A stretch of 64,000 bases of DNA from Pictodentalium vernedei. Taxonomy: Eukaryota; Mollusca; Scaphopoda; Dentaliida; Dentaliidae. Below are positions 33,738 through 45,990 of the stretch, piece after piece. The notes beneath the pieces are model-generated. The model had not been told where the DNA came from. It did not search any database and saw only the letters and a list, made by a program, of their open reading frames with translations. Position numbers and translations under genes: made by a program. The DNA is taken from NCBI GenBank assembly GCA_031216915.1, contig CM062289.1, positions 25,377,533 through 25,441,532 of the forward strand, in the 5' to 3' direction. How positions within the stretch are numbered: position 1 is the stretch's first letter; every line of letters starts with the position of its first letter.

Positions 33738-34543
33738 TTTATTTAATGCTCAGGCATCAATTCACGCTGAAAAATTAAGTCATATTCCCCTGTCGGTCGG
33801 CAAAACGAAATATCAAAATGATATTTAGAAATCGATATTTCATCGTAGGTTCGGATGACGAATCACATGTACTTTAAACGAGTCAGCACATCAGTAATGA
33901 ATTCCAGAGTCCCAAATACAAACGAATTCGAATAATTGATAGTGACAGTGACTAAATCAATTCATTAAATCAGCGGTTTCAAAGTTTGACTTTCTCATTC
34001 ACCTTCCAGCGAAAAGCCGAAATCACTTTCAAATTTCTTCAGTTCAACTTCACACGTCTTCAGTGCATTGAGTTCAAAAAAAATAAAATGACGTGTCTTG
34101 TTATTGAAAATAAGAAAGTGGTGTTTTTTGTTATTGTTCTATTTCTTCGAAACACATTGCGATTATTTCAATTCGCCAGCCTTGGTAAATCGTAAAGTTA
34201 GGGGAGAAATAAGACGGGACTACTTTTTGTGCGGATATTCACACATTCCAATGGTTGGAGTTTGGTTGTTGTAATTTTTGTATGGACGCCGGTTCGGCAC
34301 ATAAATTTTGCGCCTTAATGGCAAATAAAGGCCACAAATTGGAGAGTTTGTAGTCGTAGAACATTAAATAAAAAGAAAATTCACGAAAATTTGATGAATA
34401 CCGAAAATATCTCGTTCGTGGCTACAAGAAATATGAGGATCTTCACTCGCGACTGCGTCGCTCGTGAAGATCCTCATATTTCTTTGTAGCCACTCACGAG
34501 ATATTTTCGGTATTCATCAAATTTTCGTGAATATCCTCTATAT
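33738..34543. mobile_element. Element F, copy 1, complete terminal palindrome
   Basis: An 806-bp segment from TTTATTTAATGCTCAGGC to ATCCTCTATAT, almost identical to 50130-50873. The two differ by a handful of substitutions and one 62-bp gap. The right end is a ~154-bp palindrome (34379-34532). No coding capacity, no terminal repeat pair and no clear target duplication were found, so the class is open. Confidence 0.85.
34379..34532. repeat. 154-bp palindrome in element F copy 1
   Basis: Arms run from ATTCACGAAAATTTGATGAA through ATATCTCG and GAGGATCTTCAC to a GACTGCGTC centre. Nearly perfect. Confidence 0.9.
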
Positions 34544-34719
34544 CTTTACTTGCCCAACTCTCACGTATGTTGTATCATTCACATTCAATCCAACATATCA
34601 CTTGTTCAGTCGCAAACTGCTGGAGGGAGCCCGAAAGCAAACGTCAAAATGAGGGTACCATGCTAAAGTCAAAAATTCCTTAGCTCAAGTATCCTATTAA
34701 GACAAAAAATAAAAAAAAC

Positions 34720-36832
34720 ATTGTTTGTTCAGTACGAAAATTCGTTATCACGAACTTTTGGAAAGTGCACGCGAGCACCCTCCAACAATTTGCAACAAAT
34801 CACAGCTGATGAACAAGTTATGACCAGTGCAGATGATCCAGCCGCCAGCCAGTCAATATCAACAGCCGATGCCAACTTGTGTTGTTATGCCAACTTATGC
34901 TGTTCCATCAACAGTCACCATATCAAATATCATTTGATCAATGCAGAATTGCGTTATTGCAAACTATTGGAGAGTGCCCACAAGCACTCTCCAACAGTTC
35001 GCAACAAAGCAAAGTTGATGAGCAAATTATGGCCAGTGTAGATGATCCAGCCGTTAATCAGTCAATGTCAACAGCCAGTGCCAGCTTATTATGTTGTTTT
35101 ATCAACAGCACAGAAACGGGTAGCAATTGCTCAGTGCAAATCTGCGCCATTACAAATCGCTGGAGAGTCTCCGCAAGCACTCTTCAGAAATGCGCAAAAG
35201 GGCAAAGTTGATGAGCAGGTTATGACCGATGAAAGGTTATTATAACAATGTTAAAAATCTGAGATAACTGGAAAAACAAAAAATCCAAAACAACAAAATA
35301 AAACTCTAAAATATTTTCAGAGTTAACGATTGCTTGTTTGCAACAATGTGGGAAAAATACAAACCGGCTTTATCGAAATTCACTGGAGTAACTTCAATAA
35401 AACAAGTCGTAAATTACAAAGTGTCACCTCTATCACAATCTGGTGATCAACTGTTCATGAAATGAGTGACCAATACTTACCACTACTATTGCAGAGATGT
35501 AACGTAATTGACCTGGGTCCAAATCACTCTTAAAAGTGCAGTGCCTTTGGTGACGATTGTGCGATGGCACAGATAGTTTGGACAAAACATACACCTACCA
35601 CACATAGGGCTAAGCAGTCACTAACCGGCCGAGTGCCAAAAGCAGTTATCAAATATGGGTACCATACTGAGGTCACTAATTTCTTAGCTCATGTTTCGCA
35701 TTAGGACAAAATAAAAAATATCATTTGTTTTATGCAGAATTTCGTTATTACAAACTATTGGAGAGAGCCCGCAAGCAATCCCAAACAATATGTAACAAAG
35801 CACAGATGGTGAGCAAGTTATGACCAGTGTAGATAATCCATCCATTAAACAGTTAATGTCAACAGCCGATGCCAATTTAAATTGCTATGCCAACTTATGT
35901 TGTTTTATCAACAGTCACCGTATCAAAAATAATTTGTTCAATGCAGAATTGCGTTATTTAGAACCACTGGAGAGTGCCCGCAAGCACTCTCCAACAATCT
36001 ATAACAAAGCAAAGTTGATAAGAAAATTATAGTCAATGTTGATAGTCCAGCAGTTAACCATTTAATTCAACAGCCGATGCTAACTTATGTATGTTATTTT
36101 ATCAACGGACGAAAAAAAATAAAGAATAAAAATAGCATTTGTTCAGTGCAGAATTGCGCTATTGCAAACTATCGGAGAGTGTCCACAAGCACCCTCCACT
36201 AATTTGTAACAAAGCAATGTTCATGAGCAAGTTATGACCAATGTAGATAATCCAGCCATCAACCAGCCAATGTCAGCAGCTGATGCCAACTTACTAATGT
36301 ATTTTTATTCACAGTCAAAGTCAACATAACAAATTTCATTTGTTCAATGTGGAACTGCGTTATTACAGATGTCAGCACTCAATGCCAACTTGTGGTGTTT
36401 TATCAACACTCAAAATAACAAATCGCATTTGTTCAAAACCACGCTATTACAAACTATTGGAGAGTGCCCGCAAGCACACTCCACCAACTTGCAACAAAGC
36501 GAGGTTGATGAGCAAATTATGACCAGTGTAAGTAGTCCAGCCGTCAGCCACTCAATATCAACAGCCGATGCCAACTAATGTACGTTTTATTAAAAGTCAA
36601 GTAGGAAATATCATTTGCTCAGTGTAAAATTGCGCCATTAGAAATCAGTGGAGAGTGCCCGCAAGCAATTTGCAACACAGCAAAGTTGATGAGCAAATTA
36701 TGGCCAATCTAGATAATCCATCCATCAACTAGTCAGTGTCAGCAGCCGATGCCAACTTACTTTTGTTGATTTATCAACAGTCAAAATACCAAATATCATT
36801 TGTTTAATACAGAATTGCGCTGTTACAAGTTA
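34720..36832. repeat. Satellite, ~190-215-bp unit, with conserved hairpin
   Basis: Units share GGAGAGTGCCCGCAAGCACT followed by CTCC (a 9-bp stem with a 6-nt loop), then GTTGATGAGCAAGTTATGAC, then CAACAGCCGATGCCAACTTA. Hairpin positions include about 34758, 34970, 35970, 36173, 36461 and 36650. The array is interrupted at 36833 by a LINE and resumes at 43567. Confidence 0.85.
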
Positions 36833-37069
36833 GTTTAAACAGTATTTATTGAAGAATAAGTTAAATGTATACAGTTCACAATACTTGTTCCAAAAATAAA
36901 TTATCAAGATACAAAATACAGTAGTATACAAGAAACCAATAAATAGAAGTAGTAAAGATAGTTGATGTGTAGAAAAGGGATTCGACAGAAAGCTTAAAGC
37001 TTATATAAGTCGTCTCCCTAACGCATTAAAAAACTACTCGTTCAGGTGGTATAAATCGGCAAAAGAGCT

Positions 37070-37202
37070 CACGTATCGTTGCATGAAGGCCGAGGCCCCC
37101 ATGTTCCCCTTCAATCTACACTAATCTAGACAAAGTTGCTGGAAGCCAATGATATTTAAATACGAGACGAGGGCCGCCTCGGCCGTCCGGCAACGATACG
37201 TG
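37070..37202 (-). repeat. Inverted repeat in LINE 3' UTR
   Basis: CACGTATCGTTGC and GGCCGAGGC on one side face GCCTCGGCC and GCAACGATACGTG on the other, about 85 nt apart. A stable RNA stem in the 3' UTR is expected; a role in polymerase recognition is only a guess. Confidence 0.75.
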
Positions 37203-37549
37203 GGATTGTTTAGACTTTAAGTTGAATGGGAAAAGACAAGAAAGTCCCGGAATAAACGATGAAAAAGGAAGAGAAGAGAAAGTTCAGAGAAAAGAACAGA
37301 ACACAATTATTTCCGCCAACTTGAATACAGGATATATTGACTTAAAACTTCATACCGTAATAACTACGCGACTTGATTCTTACTTTTAGTTCCTTTGATA
37401 AGCGTTTTGCATACTAGCCTCAGTGGTGTCGAGCCATAACGCGTGAAGGGTCCTTCCACTCATGATATTGGACATTTGATCCTATGTTACCAGGTGGACA
37501 GAACGGAACTCCCGATGGGGCCTGGTGGGACGTAGTATTGAGTTGCATC

Positions 37550-40500
37550 TCAATGAAATCGCTTGCTTGATAGAATGAAATCATGGACCACTTCGAAAAT
37601 AAGGCGATTGTCCTCATTATTCAAGAACTCAGAGCCAAACAAGAGTGTGGATGAGTCTACTTCAAAGGGGAGTAAATTAATCGTATAGTTACGAGCGTTT
37701 GAGAACATTGGACAATGCAGGAGAAAGAGATCAGTAGTTTCGCTCTCGCCACACTGACAAGAGGGGCTGGGTGATAAATGATTTTCATATAGGTGAGAGT
37801 TAAGACTACTGCAATGCAGTCGCAGCCTGCAATGATATATTTGAGCCGCGCGAGATTTCGCGTTACTGAAGAACTTTGGGGGTCTTTGGTTCCCATCGCT
37901 CAGAAAAGTTTTAAAGTTGATCAGTGATGTGTTCTCGCGAACAGGTAAGGGGAGCTTGTTCCACTGATCTGTAACGTTTGGGATGAAAGATGACTGATAC
38001 AATTGGGTTCGGCAAAAGGGAACGCGGTGGTTATGACTCGAGCGAAGACTAAGTGACGAGCTCGTCTCGGAGACGAGTGGGGGGACTTTGTTGGAGATAT
38101 GTGGAGGTAACATGCAATGATACATTTTGAAGAACTGAATTAATTTATGTTTGCGGCGTCTTTCTTGTAGGGTGTCCCATCGTGTTTCCGAATACAGCAA
38201 AGATTTACTAGCACTGACTGTTGCTCCCGTGACGATTCGGGCTGCTGCAATTTGGATTTTTTCTAGGTCCGCAATATTGGATACAGAACAATTGTCCCAG
38301 ACAGTATCCGCATATTCCAGAAGGGGCCTAATAAAGGCAAAGTATATTTTTTCTAGGACACTTCGATCGAGATAAAATTTGTGTCTCCTCAGCATGTCTA
38401 GGCGAGACCAGGCTTTCGCGCAGATGTGGTCAACGTGGTCGTTCCATGTACATGTGCTATTTAGTATGACCCCCAGATGTTTATGTTCGGTAACTTCCGA
38501 TATCTGAGAACTTCCCAGATATAAAGGTGGATGAGAGTTGGGATTGCTTTTGCGTGATATTAGCATACTCTCTGTTTTGTTGGGATTTAACTCAATCAAC
38601 CATGTTTTGGCCCAATGCTCAATTGACGCCAGATCATGGTTGATTATGTTTGAAGCTTGCTCTGGGTTCTCAATGATTAGATATAAGGAAGTATCATCTG
38701 CAAACAGGCGTATACAACTAAGTAAGTCTCTGGTTATATCGTTAATGTATATCAAGAACAGTAAAGGCCCAAGTATCGACCCCTGGGGAACACCGGCATT
38801 GATGGGTCTCCATGAAGATGTCTCCGAGGCTATCACAACTCTCTGCGATCTATCTGCCAGATACGATTTTAAAAACAACAGTAGATCCCCTGAGACACCA
38901 ATACTCTCCAGCTTGTAGATAAGACCAGCATGCCATACTTTGTCGAAGGCCTTACTAACATCACAGAAAACTACCCTTACTTCTTTGCCTTCATCGAGTG
39001 CGCGACAAAATTCATCATATATGTCAGTCAGTTGGAGGACAGTTGAATCTCCAGGTGTAAAACCTGACTGAAATTGACTAAGAATATTATTTTCAATCAA
39101 AAACTGCCACAAGCGTTTGAAAACACATTTTTCGAATATTTTGCCAACACAGCTGATCAATGATATAGGACGATAGTTATTAACTGAGTTGGAAGGTTGT
39201 TTTTTTAGGATAGGGGTGACATTTGCTTTTTTTCAGAGTGCAGGAAAGTATGAATTTTTCAGAAGTATATTAAATAAGATTGAGAGTGGTTCGCATAGAG
39301 AGGATTTACATTCCTTAAGGAGACGCGGGCTTATTTTATCAGGACCAGACGCCTTGGACACCTTTATCGACTTCATTGCAGCATATACCTCGCTGCACTG
39401 TAGGGTGATACTATCAATACGTTGTGAAGCATGTGGTGGTGGGTCTGGAAGGGAAGCATTCGAATCATCAACTGTTGAGATAGAACTGAAATATTCGTTG
39501 AACACTTCAGCTTTCTCAACACTTGATGAGTACATTTTATTTGAATAGACCAAAGTAGGAAATCCTGTTGCGTTACTGCTACTGATTAGTGATTTTAGGG
39601 TCTTCCACCACAGTGATGCTGGGGTTTCGTTGCTTCTCAATGTGGACTGGACTTTAGAAAGATGCAGGGCTTTGGCCTTTCTAATAGCCGATATAACTTC
39701 ATTCCGTTTAAGTTTATATTTATCCCAGGCGTGCAGGTGATTAGTTCGTTTAGCAGTGCGATACAAGCGTTTTCTCTGTCTTATCAGAAGTCTTATTTCA
39801 TTATGCATCCATTTCGGTTGGCCCATTCTCGATGTAACTATTTTGTTCGGTATATGTTTGGATGCAGTGTCAAGTATTTTGTCGGTGAGATTAGAGACTA
39901 TAGTATCAAGACATGGATTATCAAAGACAGAGTTCCATTCGGTGTTGGAGAGAGCCTGGTTCAATTCTTCATAATTGCCCTGAGAATAAAGCCACATCCT
40001 TCTCTTAAAAGAGGAAGGGTTAGGTTTTAAGAATTCGACTTCTATTGAGATTGGACAATGGTAGCGAATCATGACTGGAATAAGTGGTTCAAGGACCTCG
40101 CATGCTTTCACGTTGATTGTGTCGCTGATAGCAAAGAGGTCTAACAATGTAGCTGATGTTTCGGTGAAACAAGTTGGTTCACTCACAATCTGTTTGAGGT
40201 GAAAGTAACTGGTTAATTCAGAAAAGCTACTTTTCGAAGATACCATTTGGTTGTCGTTAAGATCACCTGTGATAATTAGGTTACTAATTAACGTGTCTCT
40301 GGCTTTTTCGATGGATGCTGATATGGCATCCCATGAGTCTGGAGGACTATTAGGTGGACGGTAAAATACCCCTAACAGTAAGGACCTGCTCTGTCTTGTA
40401 AATATTTCGACCCATAGACACTCTGTATTCGGCGTATCAAGGTCCGGTCTGTGTCGAAATGAGATACCGTCTTTAATATAAATGGCAACCCCACCCCCCC

Positions 40501-41116
40501 TTGACGAGCGATTGTATCTCAATGGTTCATGGAAGCCATGGAGTTGAAGATCGGAAGTTGGATCGCCATTTTGCAGCCATGTCTCGGTTAGAGCCAAAAT
40601 GTCAGATGGTGCAAATTCACATTGTACAATATCAAGTTTAGGTTTAAGGCTTTGGATGTTAAGATGAACAATTTTTAGAATATTCCGGTCGTGATCTGAA
40701 TTAAGAGTGGTTGGACCAGGGTTGGTTTCAATGTCTCCGGACAATAATAGGCTTATGATCACATAGAGGGAAAACGAAGTGAACAGGATAGCCGTGGTTA
40801 CTGCTTTCAATATTGACGTAGCCTTCTGGTGATTCGGAGACTTGCAACGGCTTGGTAATGTTTCAGCAGACTTATCTAAGAGGGAGGTATCAGTTTCTCT
40901 GGATTGCACGAAAAACAGAGCAGACATAGCAGTAAAGCTATCGTGCAGGTCAACACCACTGAGACGCAAGAGTAAGTAAAACAGGATACAAGTAGATATA
41001 TCTTTTAGCAAGCAATGCTTTAAGCTGCTGGAATAGATTGCAAGCTTGAAATTGCCAATCCTGGCGCGGTATAGTTCCAGTGCACACATTGTAAATGCAT
41101 TTAGTTTCCGGAACAA
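37550..41116 (-). pseudogene. LINE ORF2: 2A leader, endonuclease, reverse transcriptase
   Basis: One reading frame of 1,189 codons with a single in-frame TGA at 39233-39235, where related LINEs read tryptophan (FPALWKKANV-type context). Order: a 126-residue leader with two hydrophobic stretches; the 2A motif GDIETNPGP at residues 127-135; endonuclease (LKIVHLNIQSLKPK, LALTETWL, SRGGGVAIYIKDG, GDLNDNQ); polymerase (SGFTPGDSTV, FCDVSKAFDKVWH, GVPQGSILGPLLF, RLFADDTSLY); then a C-terminal CQCGESETTDLFLLHC knuckle. The arrangement matches CR1-like LINEs of marine invertebrates. It copies its RNA into nicked DNA. One stop is the only break seen. Confidence 0.9.
40712..40738 (-). other. 2A ribosome-skipping motif in LINE ORF
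   Basis: Encodes GDIETNPGP, matching the D(V/I)ExNPGP consensus. The preceding residues are hydrophobic (SLYVIISLLLS), as in signal-like 2A sequences reported for sea-urchin and other invertebrate LINEs. Skipping between G and P would release a 134-residue leader from the endonuclease-polymerase. Confidence 0.9.
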
Positions 41117-41869
41117 ACTGAGTTCAAGTTGTATTGAGAAAGAATGATGTAGTGTAGAATATAAGGTGTTGAAATATTAGAGTTGATGGTAGAAGATACA
41201 AGAGTCAATAAACAAAAAGGAGACGAGGATAAGTAAGTATATACAAAATAACTGTGCTATGTATAGGTATGGGTTGTAGTTCTGCTTATACAAAGCCAAA
41301 GCTTACCCTTGACACGTGGATGATGTTCGTTGTATCAGTTTAAGAGCAATTTGACAATCAGTGGAGGATGGTACACCTGACCCGGTGTACTCACTGCAAA
41401 AAAATACTCATTGGACCACTGGTGACTGATGTAATACAAGAAGTGAACTGTTTATGGTAAGTATGTGTTGCGCGGGATTCATCGGGGATTAAATACCATT
41501 AGCACAGAAACGTGTCACAAGTGAAAAGGAGAAACAAATCCTTCCTGCCACGAAAGGTGTCGAAAGTTGGCTGGAAGGAAGTTCTACGCCTATGTAATAG
41601 AATGGTATGGATAATGGCATGGAGAAGGGGGACCAACCCATGTTAAAAGTTTCATCTTGCAACAGATGTCTCAAAGTGAATAGGGATGAGAACAATAAAA
41701 GCATTTACAAGAAGAAAACAAGGGCGTCCCACCTATAGTTGATGAGTCTGACGCAAACCTGCAATTCTCTTGATGTGGTTCGAAGAACACTTTCTGTTTT
41801 CAATATTTCCCTAATACAGTCAGAAGTCAAAACCTGCAACAGTATTTTCGGGAGAAAAACGGAGGTTTT

Positions 41870-43566
41870 CCATTTTGCAACTATAGCACTTGATATTGGT
41901 GGATGGAGGTTAGTAGACAGAACCAGCAAGGCCAATTACTGGTTCTGTCTTGCTGGTTCTGCTGGTTCTGTCTACTGATTTCCATCCGGCTTTGCAGCTA
42001 TGACACTGCATGTGGATGGGTGGGGTCTGAGCGGGGGTAATCATAATATTGAAACAACACATTAACATACACAGTGTACAGACTGTCCTATGTTCAAAAA
42101 GAGATAATTCCGATATTATGTCGCAACCAGGCTGTCATAACTTACCATAACACTGAAGCCATGACGGAAACACAATACCGAATTTAAGAACAACAAGAAA
42201 TAAAAGTTCAAACGGGTTGCGACACTGTTGCGATGAGGGTTGTCACGGTTTACATGTAAATACAATAACTTCTGTACCGTAGAGTAAAATGTTGAAGTGA
42301 TACAAGGTGAAAAGCGGAGAGATAACTTTGTTCGGACCGCAACACAATCGCCACCCGATCAAACCCATCTGTCGGCGATTGAAATCGGGCCATTGCATGG
42401 GGACTGCAGAGAAGTTTATGAACTATAACACTGCATGTTGATGGGTGGGGTTAGAGCGGAGGTAATCATAATATTGAACCAACACATTAACTTACACGGT
42501 GTACAGGCTGCCCTGTGTTCAAAGAGCAAGACACGCTAAATATGTTCGGTGGCGATGCCACAGTACTGGGCAGATACAATATTTAATCTGGTGTAAAAGA
42601 AGAAGAAGCTGTAATGATACCAGAAAGAAAGCCGATGGATAACTTCAATCGGATTGCGACAAAGTCGTCATCCGGTTGAATTTACCCATCCGCGATTCCA
42701 GTCACGCAATTCATTGCATAATAAGATGGACAGGCCTAAATAATGATAAATGTATTCGTAAAACACACGACTAGTGTGCATTAGGGGTGTATCAGTTCGG
42801 ATGCAAGTGCAATAAGTATAGCCGATCGAAAATACGCCATAATGTAAATATAATGTAGAAAGCTGAAACATAAATTCAATCGCATTTACCTGACCGCGGT
42901 TGGGAGCATTCCAATGCATATATGGTGTGGTGCGGATATAAATCATTGTCTTAGCAAGACACGCTAAATAATTTCTTTCGCGATAGTTGAAAGGTTGAAA
43001 GCACACCAGTGCATTACTGAGGGGGGGGGGGGGGGGGTATAATTATTGACCTAGCAAGACACACCAATGCATTATTGGGGGGGGGGGGGGGGGGTATAAA
43101 TTATCGACCTAGCAATACACACTAAATATTTTCATTGGCGATGTCACAGTTTAGGGCAGATACAATAGTTTTTTTCTGGTGAATAAGACGCCGTAATGAT
43201 ACCAGAAAGAAAGCGGAATGATAACTTCAATCGCATTGCGACACAGTCGTGATCCGGTTGAATTTATCTATCCGCGATTGAAGCACACCAAAAATGTTCG
43301 GTGCAAATACAATATTTTTTTCTGGTGAATAAGAACACGGGGGGGGGGGGGGGGGGGGGTGGATAAATGATTGACCTAGCAAGACACACTAAATATTTTC
43401 GTTGGCGATGTAACTGTTCAGGGCAGATACAATATTTTTCTGGTCAATAAAAAGCCGTAATGATACCAGAAAGAAAGCGGAAAGATAACTTCGAACGGAT
43501 TGCGACACAGTCGTCATCCGGTTGAATTTACCAATCCGCGATTAATGCACACCACAAATGTTCAGG
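41870..43566. repeat. Tandem repeat tract with poly-G runs, possible LINE 5' monomers
   Basis: CACTGCATGTGGATGGGTGG near 42006 recurs near 42430. The block AATGATACCAGAAAGAAAGC recurs near 42614, 43195 and 43452, each with GTCATCCGGTTGAATTTACC or a close variant. G runs of about 17-21 lie at 43021, 43078 and 43340. It lies directly upstream of the LINE ORF and inside the satellite gap. Confidence 0.7.
41900..41988. repeat. Palindrome, ~28-bp arms
   Basis: GGATGGAGGTTAGTAGACAG continuing AACCAGCA faces its inverse ending TTTCCATCC, with partial extra copies of GCTGGTTCT in the loop. Confidence 0.75.
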
Positions 43567-43820
43567 GCAGGCACTCTCCAATAATTTATAACAAAGCAAA
43601 GTTAATGAGCAAGTTATGACCAGCCTCCAACCGGTTATTGCAAGCAACCAATGCAACTTAGATTGTTTTATGAACGGTCAAAATAACAGATATCATTTGT
43701 TCAGTGCAATGTTATGTTATTACAAATTATTACAAATTATTGGAGAGTGCCCGCAATAATTTGCAATAAAGCAAAGTTGACGAGCAAGTTATGACCAATG
43801 TAGATAATCCAGCCGTCAAT
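43567..43820. repeat. Satellite resumes (same unit as 34720)
   Basis: GCACTCTCCAATAATTTATA and GAGCAAGTTATGACCA match the ~200-bp satellite. About 1.3 units remain before it ends. Confidence 0.8.
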
Positions 43821-44499
43821 ATGAGCACCTAATGGCAAAACAAATAGAATATGCGCATGTCTCCTCCTTTGTCATAATGTTTGAGATGGTTCATAAAAAT
43901 CGGTTAAAAATATAGTAGTAGGAAACGCATGGACGTGCGACCATACAACGCGTCGACAAAAGAGTCCCAACTTCTCTGAACTGGGGGTGTAAAAATGTAC
44001 AACAATATATATTTATTTATTGAGTCCAAATATCCACTGTTTTTATAGTCAGTTGCCTACTCGATCGGAAATCCACCACGGCAAAGCAGAAAAAATATAG
44101 TTTACAAATGGGTCACAATTTGCTCACAGAAATTCACCCTGCTTCCGTGATATGCCGAAAAGTTACGGCTGAAAAACGATACACAAGGAGCGAATTTTCG
44201 AACAGTTGATAACCGTGATTTTTGTTTTGTTGTGTAAGTGAGAGCCGAAGCGTCTATTCCCGGAAGGTTACGAATGGTATTCGCACGGATGAAAACAATC
44301 TGATGATTTGCTGACGATGAGGAAAAATCTCAAACCCAAAGGCCGAAATGTCCTTCTGCTGAAATCGATGCATGCAAAGAAACATCGCAGCTAAAAAAGG
44401 TATATTGGATGAAATCACATGTGTCATGAGAAATGTAGTTACACTTTATTGATCATTCCAGTAGGGAATTGCTAACTCGGTACACTTTGACCAAATGGT
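43821..44499. other. Non-coding stretch
   Basis: Contains only a relative of the 27870 repeat near 43830; otherwise nothing recognised. Confidence 0.4.
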
Positions 44500-44512
44500 A
44501 ACCGCAAGTGGG

Positions 44513-44877
44513 GTTCTCGTCAGATCACCGAAGTTAAGCAACGTCGCCCCTGTTAGTCCTTGGATGGGTGACCGTCTGAGCGATCAGTTCGGACTCCTGC
44601 GTTGTGTCATTGGGCCCTTGTCCCCAATTGTCCACATGGGGGCAAGATGAAGCCGTGCATTAAGGCTTTCGGCACGTCGATGGTGCGCATGTATTCAACC
44701 AATCTAACCCTGCATGTGCTGCAGTGCGGAGTTACAATGTTGGGGAGCTGGCAGCTGCTCGTCGTTGCTCGGTGGTTCTCTCCGGGTACTCCGGCTTCCT
44801 CCACCTGTAAAACTGTCACCGACACGATATGACCCTGGCTGTTAATGTGTCGTTAAAACCTTAATAAATAAATAAAT
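44513..44877 (+). mobile_element. SINE with 5S rRNA-derived head, 5'-truncated
   Basis: The head GATCACCGAAGTTAAGCAAC followed by TTAGTCCTTGGATGGGTGAC matches the internal promoter part of 5S rRNA (GAAGCTAAGCAGC, TTAGTACTTGGATGGGAGAC). Body and TAAA tail match the tRNA-headed SINE at 20706. Flanked by direct repeats AACCGCAAGTGGG (44500) and AACCGCATGTGGG (44878). Confidence 0.85.
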
Positions 44878-45024
44878 AACCGCATGTGGGTAAATGAAAT
44901 GAAATGAATTTATTTGGCAACAAGCTATACATCTGTACAAAGTTGTTAGAATGTTTTTTCACATTAATAAATTTTCGACACAAGCTGCAAGTAAATTATT
45001 TTTAATATTTAGTTACATACAGAT

Positions 45025-45180
45025 TATCATGATAATGCATGTCCTGTGATTTGTATCAGATTCGAGGGGGTGTCCAGAGTGGGATCTCAACAAGCCGGCT
45101 TTGCCGGTGAGTTGTGATCCCATTTTTGGACACCACTGAGAATCTGATGCAAATCACAGGACATGCACATTAGCATGATA
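45025..45180. repeat. 156-bp palindrome
   Basis: TATCATGATAATGCATGTCC, then TGTGATTTG and GTGTCCA, face their inverses around AGCCGGCTTTGCCGG, with modest mismatches. It sits 43 bp from MITE B copy 3. Confidence 0.8.
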
Positions 45181-45222
45181 ATTCATTTACCTAAAATTTT
45201 TGTCACATAAACAGATTAAATC

Positions 45223-45475
45223 TTAACCCTTTACCCAACATAACGGCCAAAACCAGCCAACGCTATTCACAAAAATCGCCAGTTAATTTTCATTATTTTT
45301 GCATTTTTTTTCTTCTCAAAAACATACGTTATGATCCCTCGCTGGAACGAGCTCATCGAGCTCGTTCCAATGAGTGGTCATAACCTATGTTTTTGAGACA
45401 AACAATGAAAAAAATTAGTTATTCAAGAATTTATTTTTCAAGTGTCGTCTGCTTTTCATGTTAGTAAAGAGTTAA
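45223..45475 (-). mobile_element. MITE family B, copy 3
   Basis: TTAACCCTTTACCCAACATA at the left and GTTAGTAAAGAGTTAA at the right; the internal order is reversed relative to copies 1 and 2. The core is centred on GAGCTCATCGAGCTC. Confidence 0.9.
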
Positions 45476-45713
45476 ATTATTTTTAAACATTTTTGGGACA
45501 TAATGTTCTGTCGATCACTGAAACGCACATAGAATGTATCCAGGCGCCTGTTATGATTGCCCGTAGCGCTACCGGAAACGAGTCGTCTATATGATACGGA
45601 ATCAGAATGAGTCGTCTATATGATACGGAATCGGAACACATTATGTGATACGTACCGTTTCTCGTGGCTTTCAAGCCAAAATCTATATGATTGTTAGATA
45701 AAAAGAAGATAGT

Positions 45714-45753
<40 letters not shown>

Positions 45754-45990
45754 TGCTGCAATGAGATGGTTCAATGCGGCTGTCTTCCCACCATCCCCAT
45801 GTAGATGAAACCGTCAGATAAATAAACAGGGGATATATCAATGACAGAAGTATTTTGATAATAGTATATCAGTAAAATATTAATTTTTTTTCTTTGGTAT
45901 ACGTCAAAAAAACATAAATTGTGGCAAGGTAAGGACTGCACCAATGAAAACAGCCTGGGCTGGTGGTATGTTGTAAACGAACTTGGTAAA
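45476..45990. other. Non-coding stretch with (GA)n
   Basis: Holds a GA microsatellite (about 45717-45752) and a 24-bp tandem duplication GAGTCGTCTATATGATACGG near 45580-45625. No gene seen. Confidence 0.55.

Larger units (their letters stand above)
36833..43566 (-). mobile_element. CR1-like LINE with 2A motif, inserted in satellite
   Basis: Satellite sequence stops at 36832 and resumes at 43567, so the block between was inserted or expanded as one unit. On minus it holds a long ORF (41116 to 37550), a ~715-bp 3' UTR with an AATAAA near its end (TTCAATAAATACTGTTTAAA), and, upstream of the ORF, a repeat-rich tract (41870-43566) that may be its 5' UTR. The ORF is nearly whole, implying recent arrival. 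The 5' limit is uncertain; the safe minimum is 36833 to about 41150. Confidence 0.75.

Noticed and set aside
33738-34543. Element F as a Helitron
   Set aside because: It has a 3' hairpin, but the ends lack the TC start and CTRR finish expected of Helitrons.
29100-43566. LTR retrotransposon or retroviral origin for the polymerase regions
   Set aside because: Endonuclease plus polymerase order, the C-terminal knuckle and the lack of LTRs, protease or integrase identify non-LTR LINEs.
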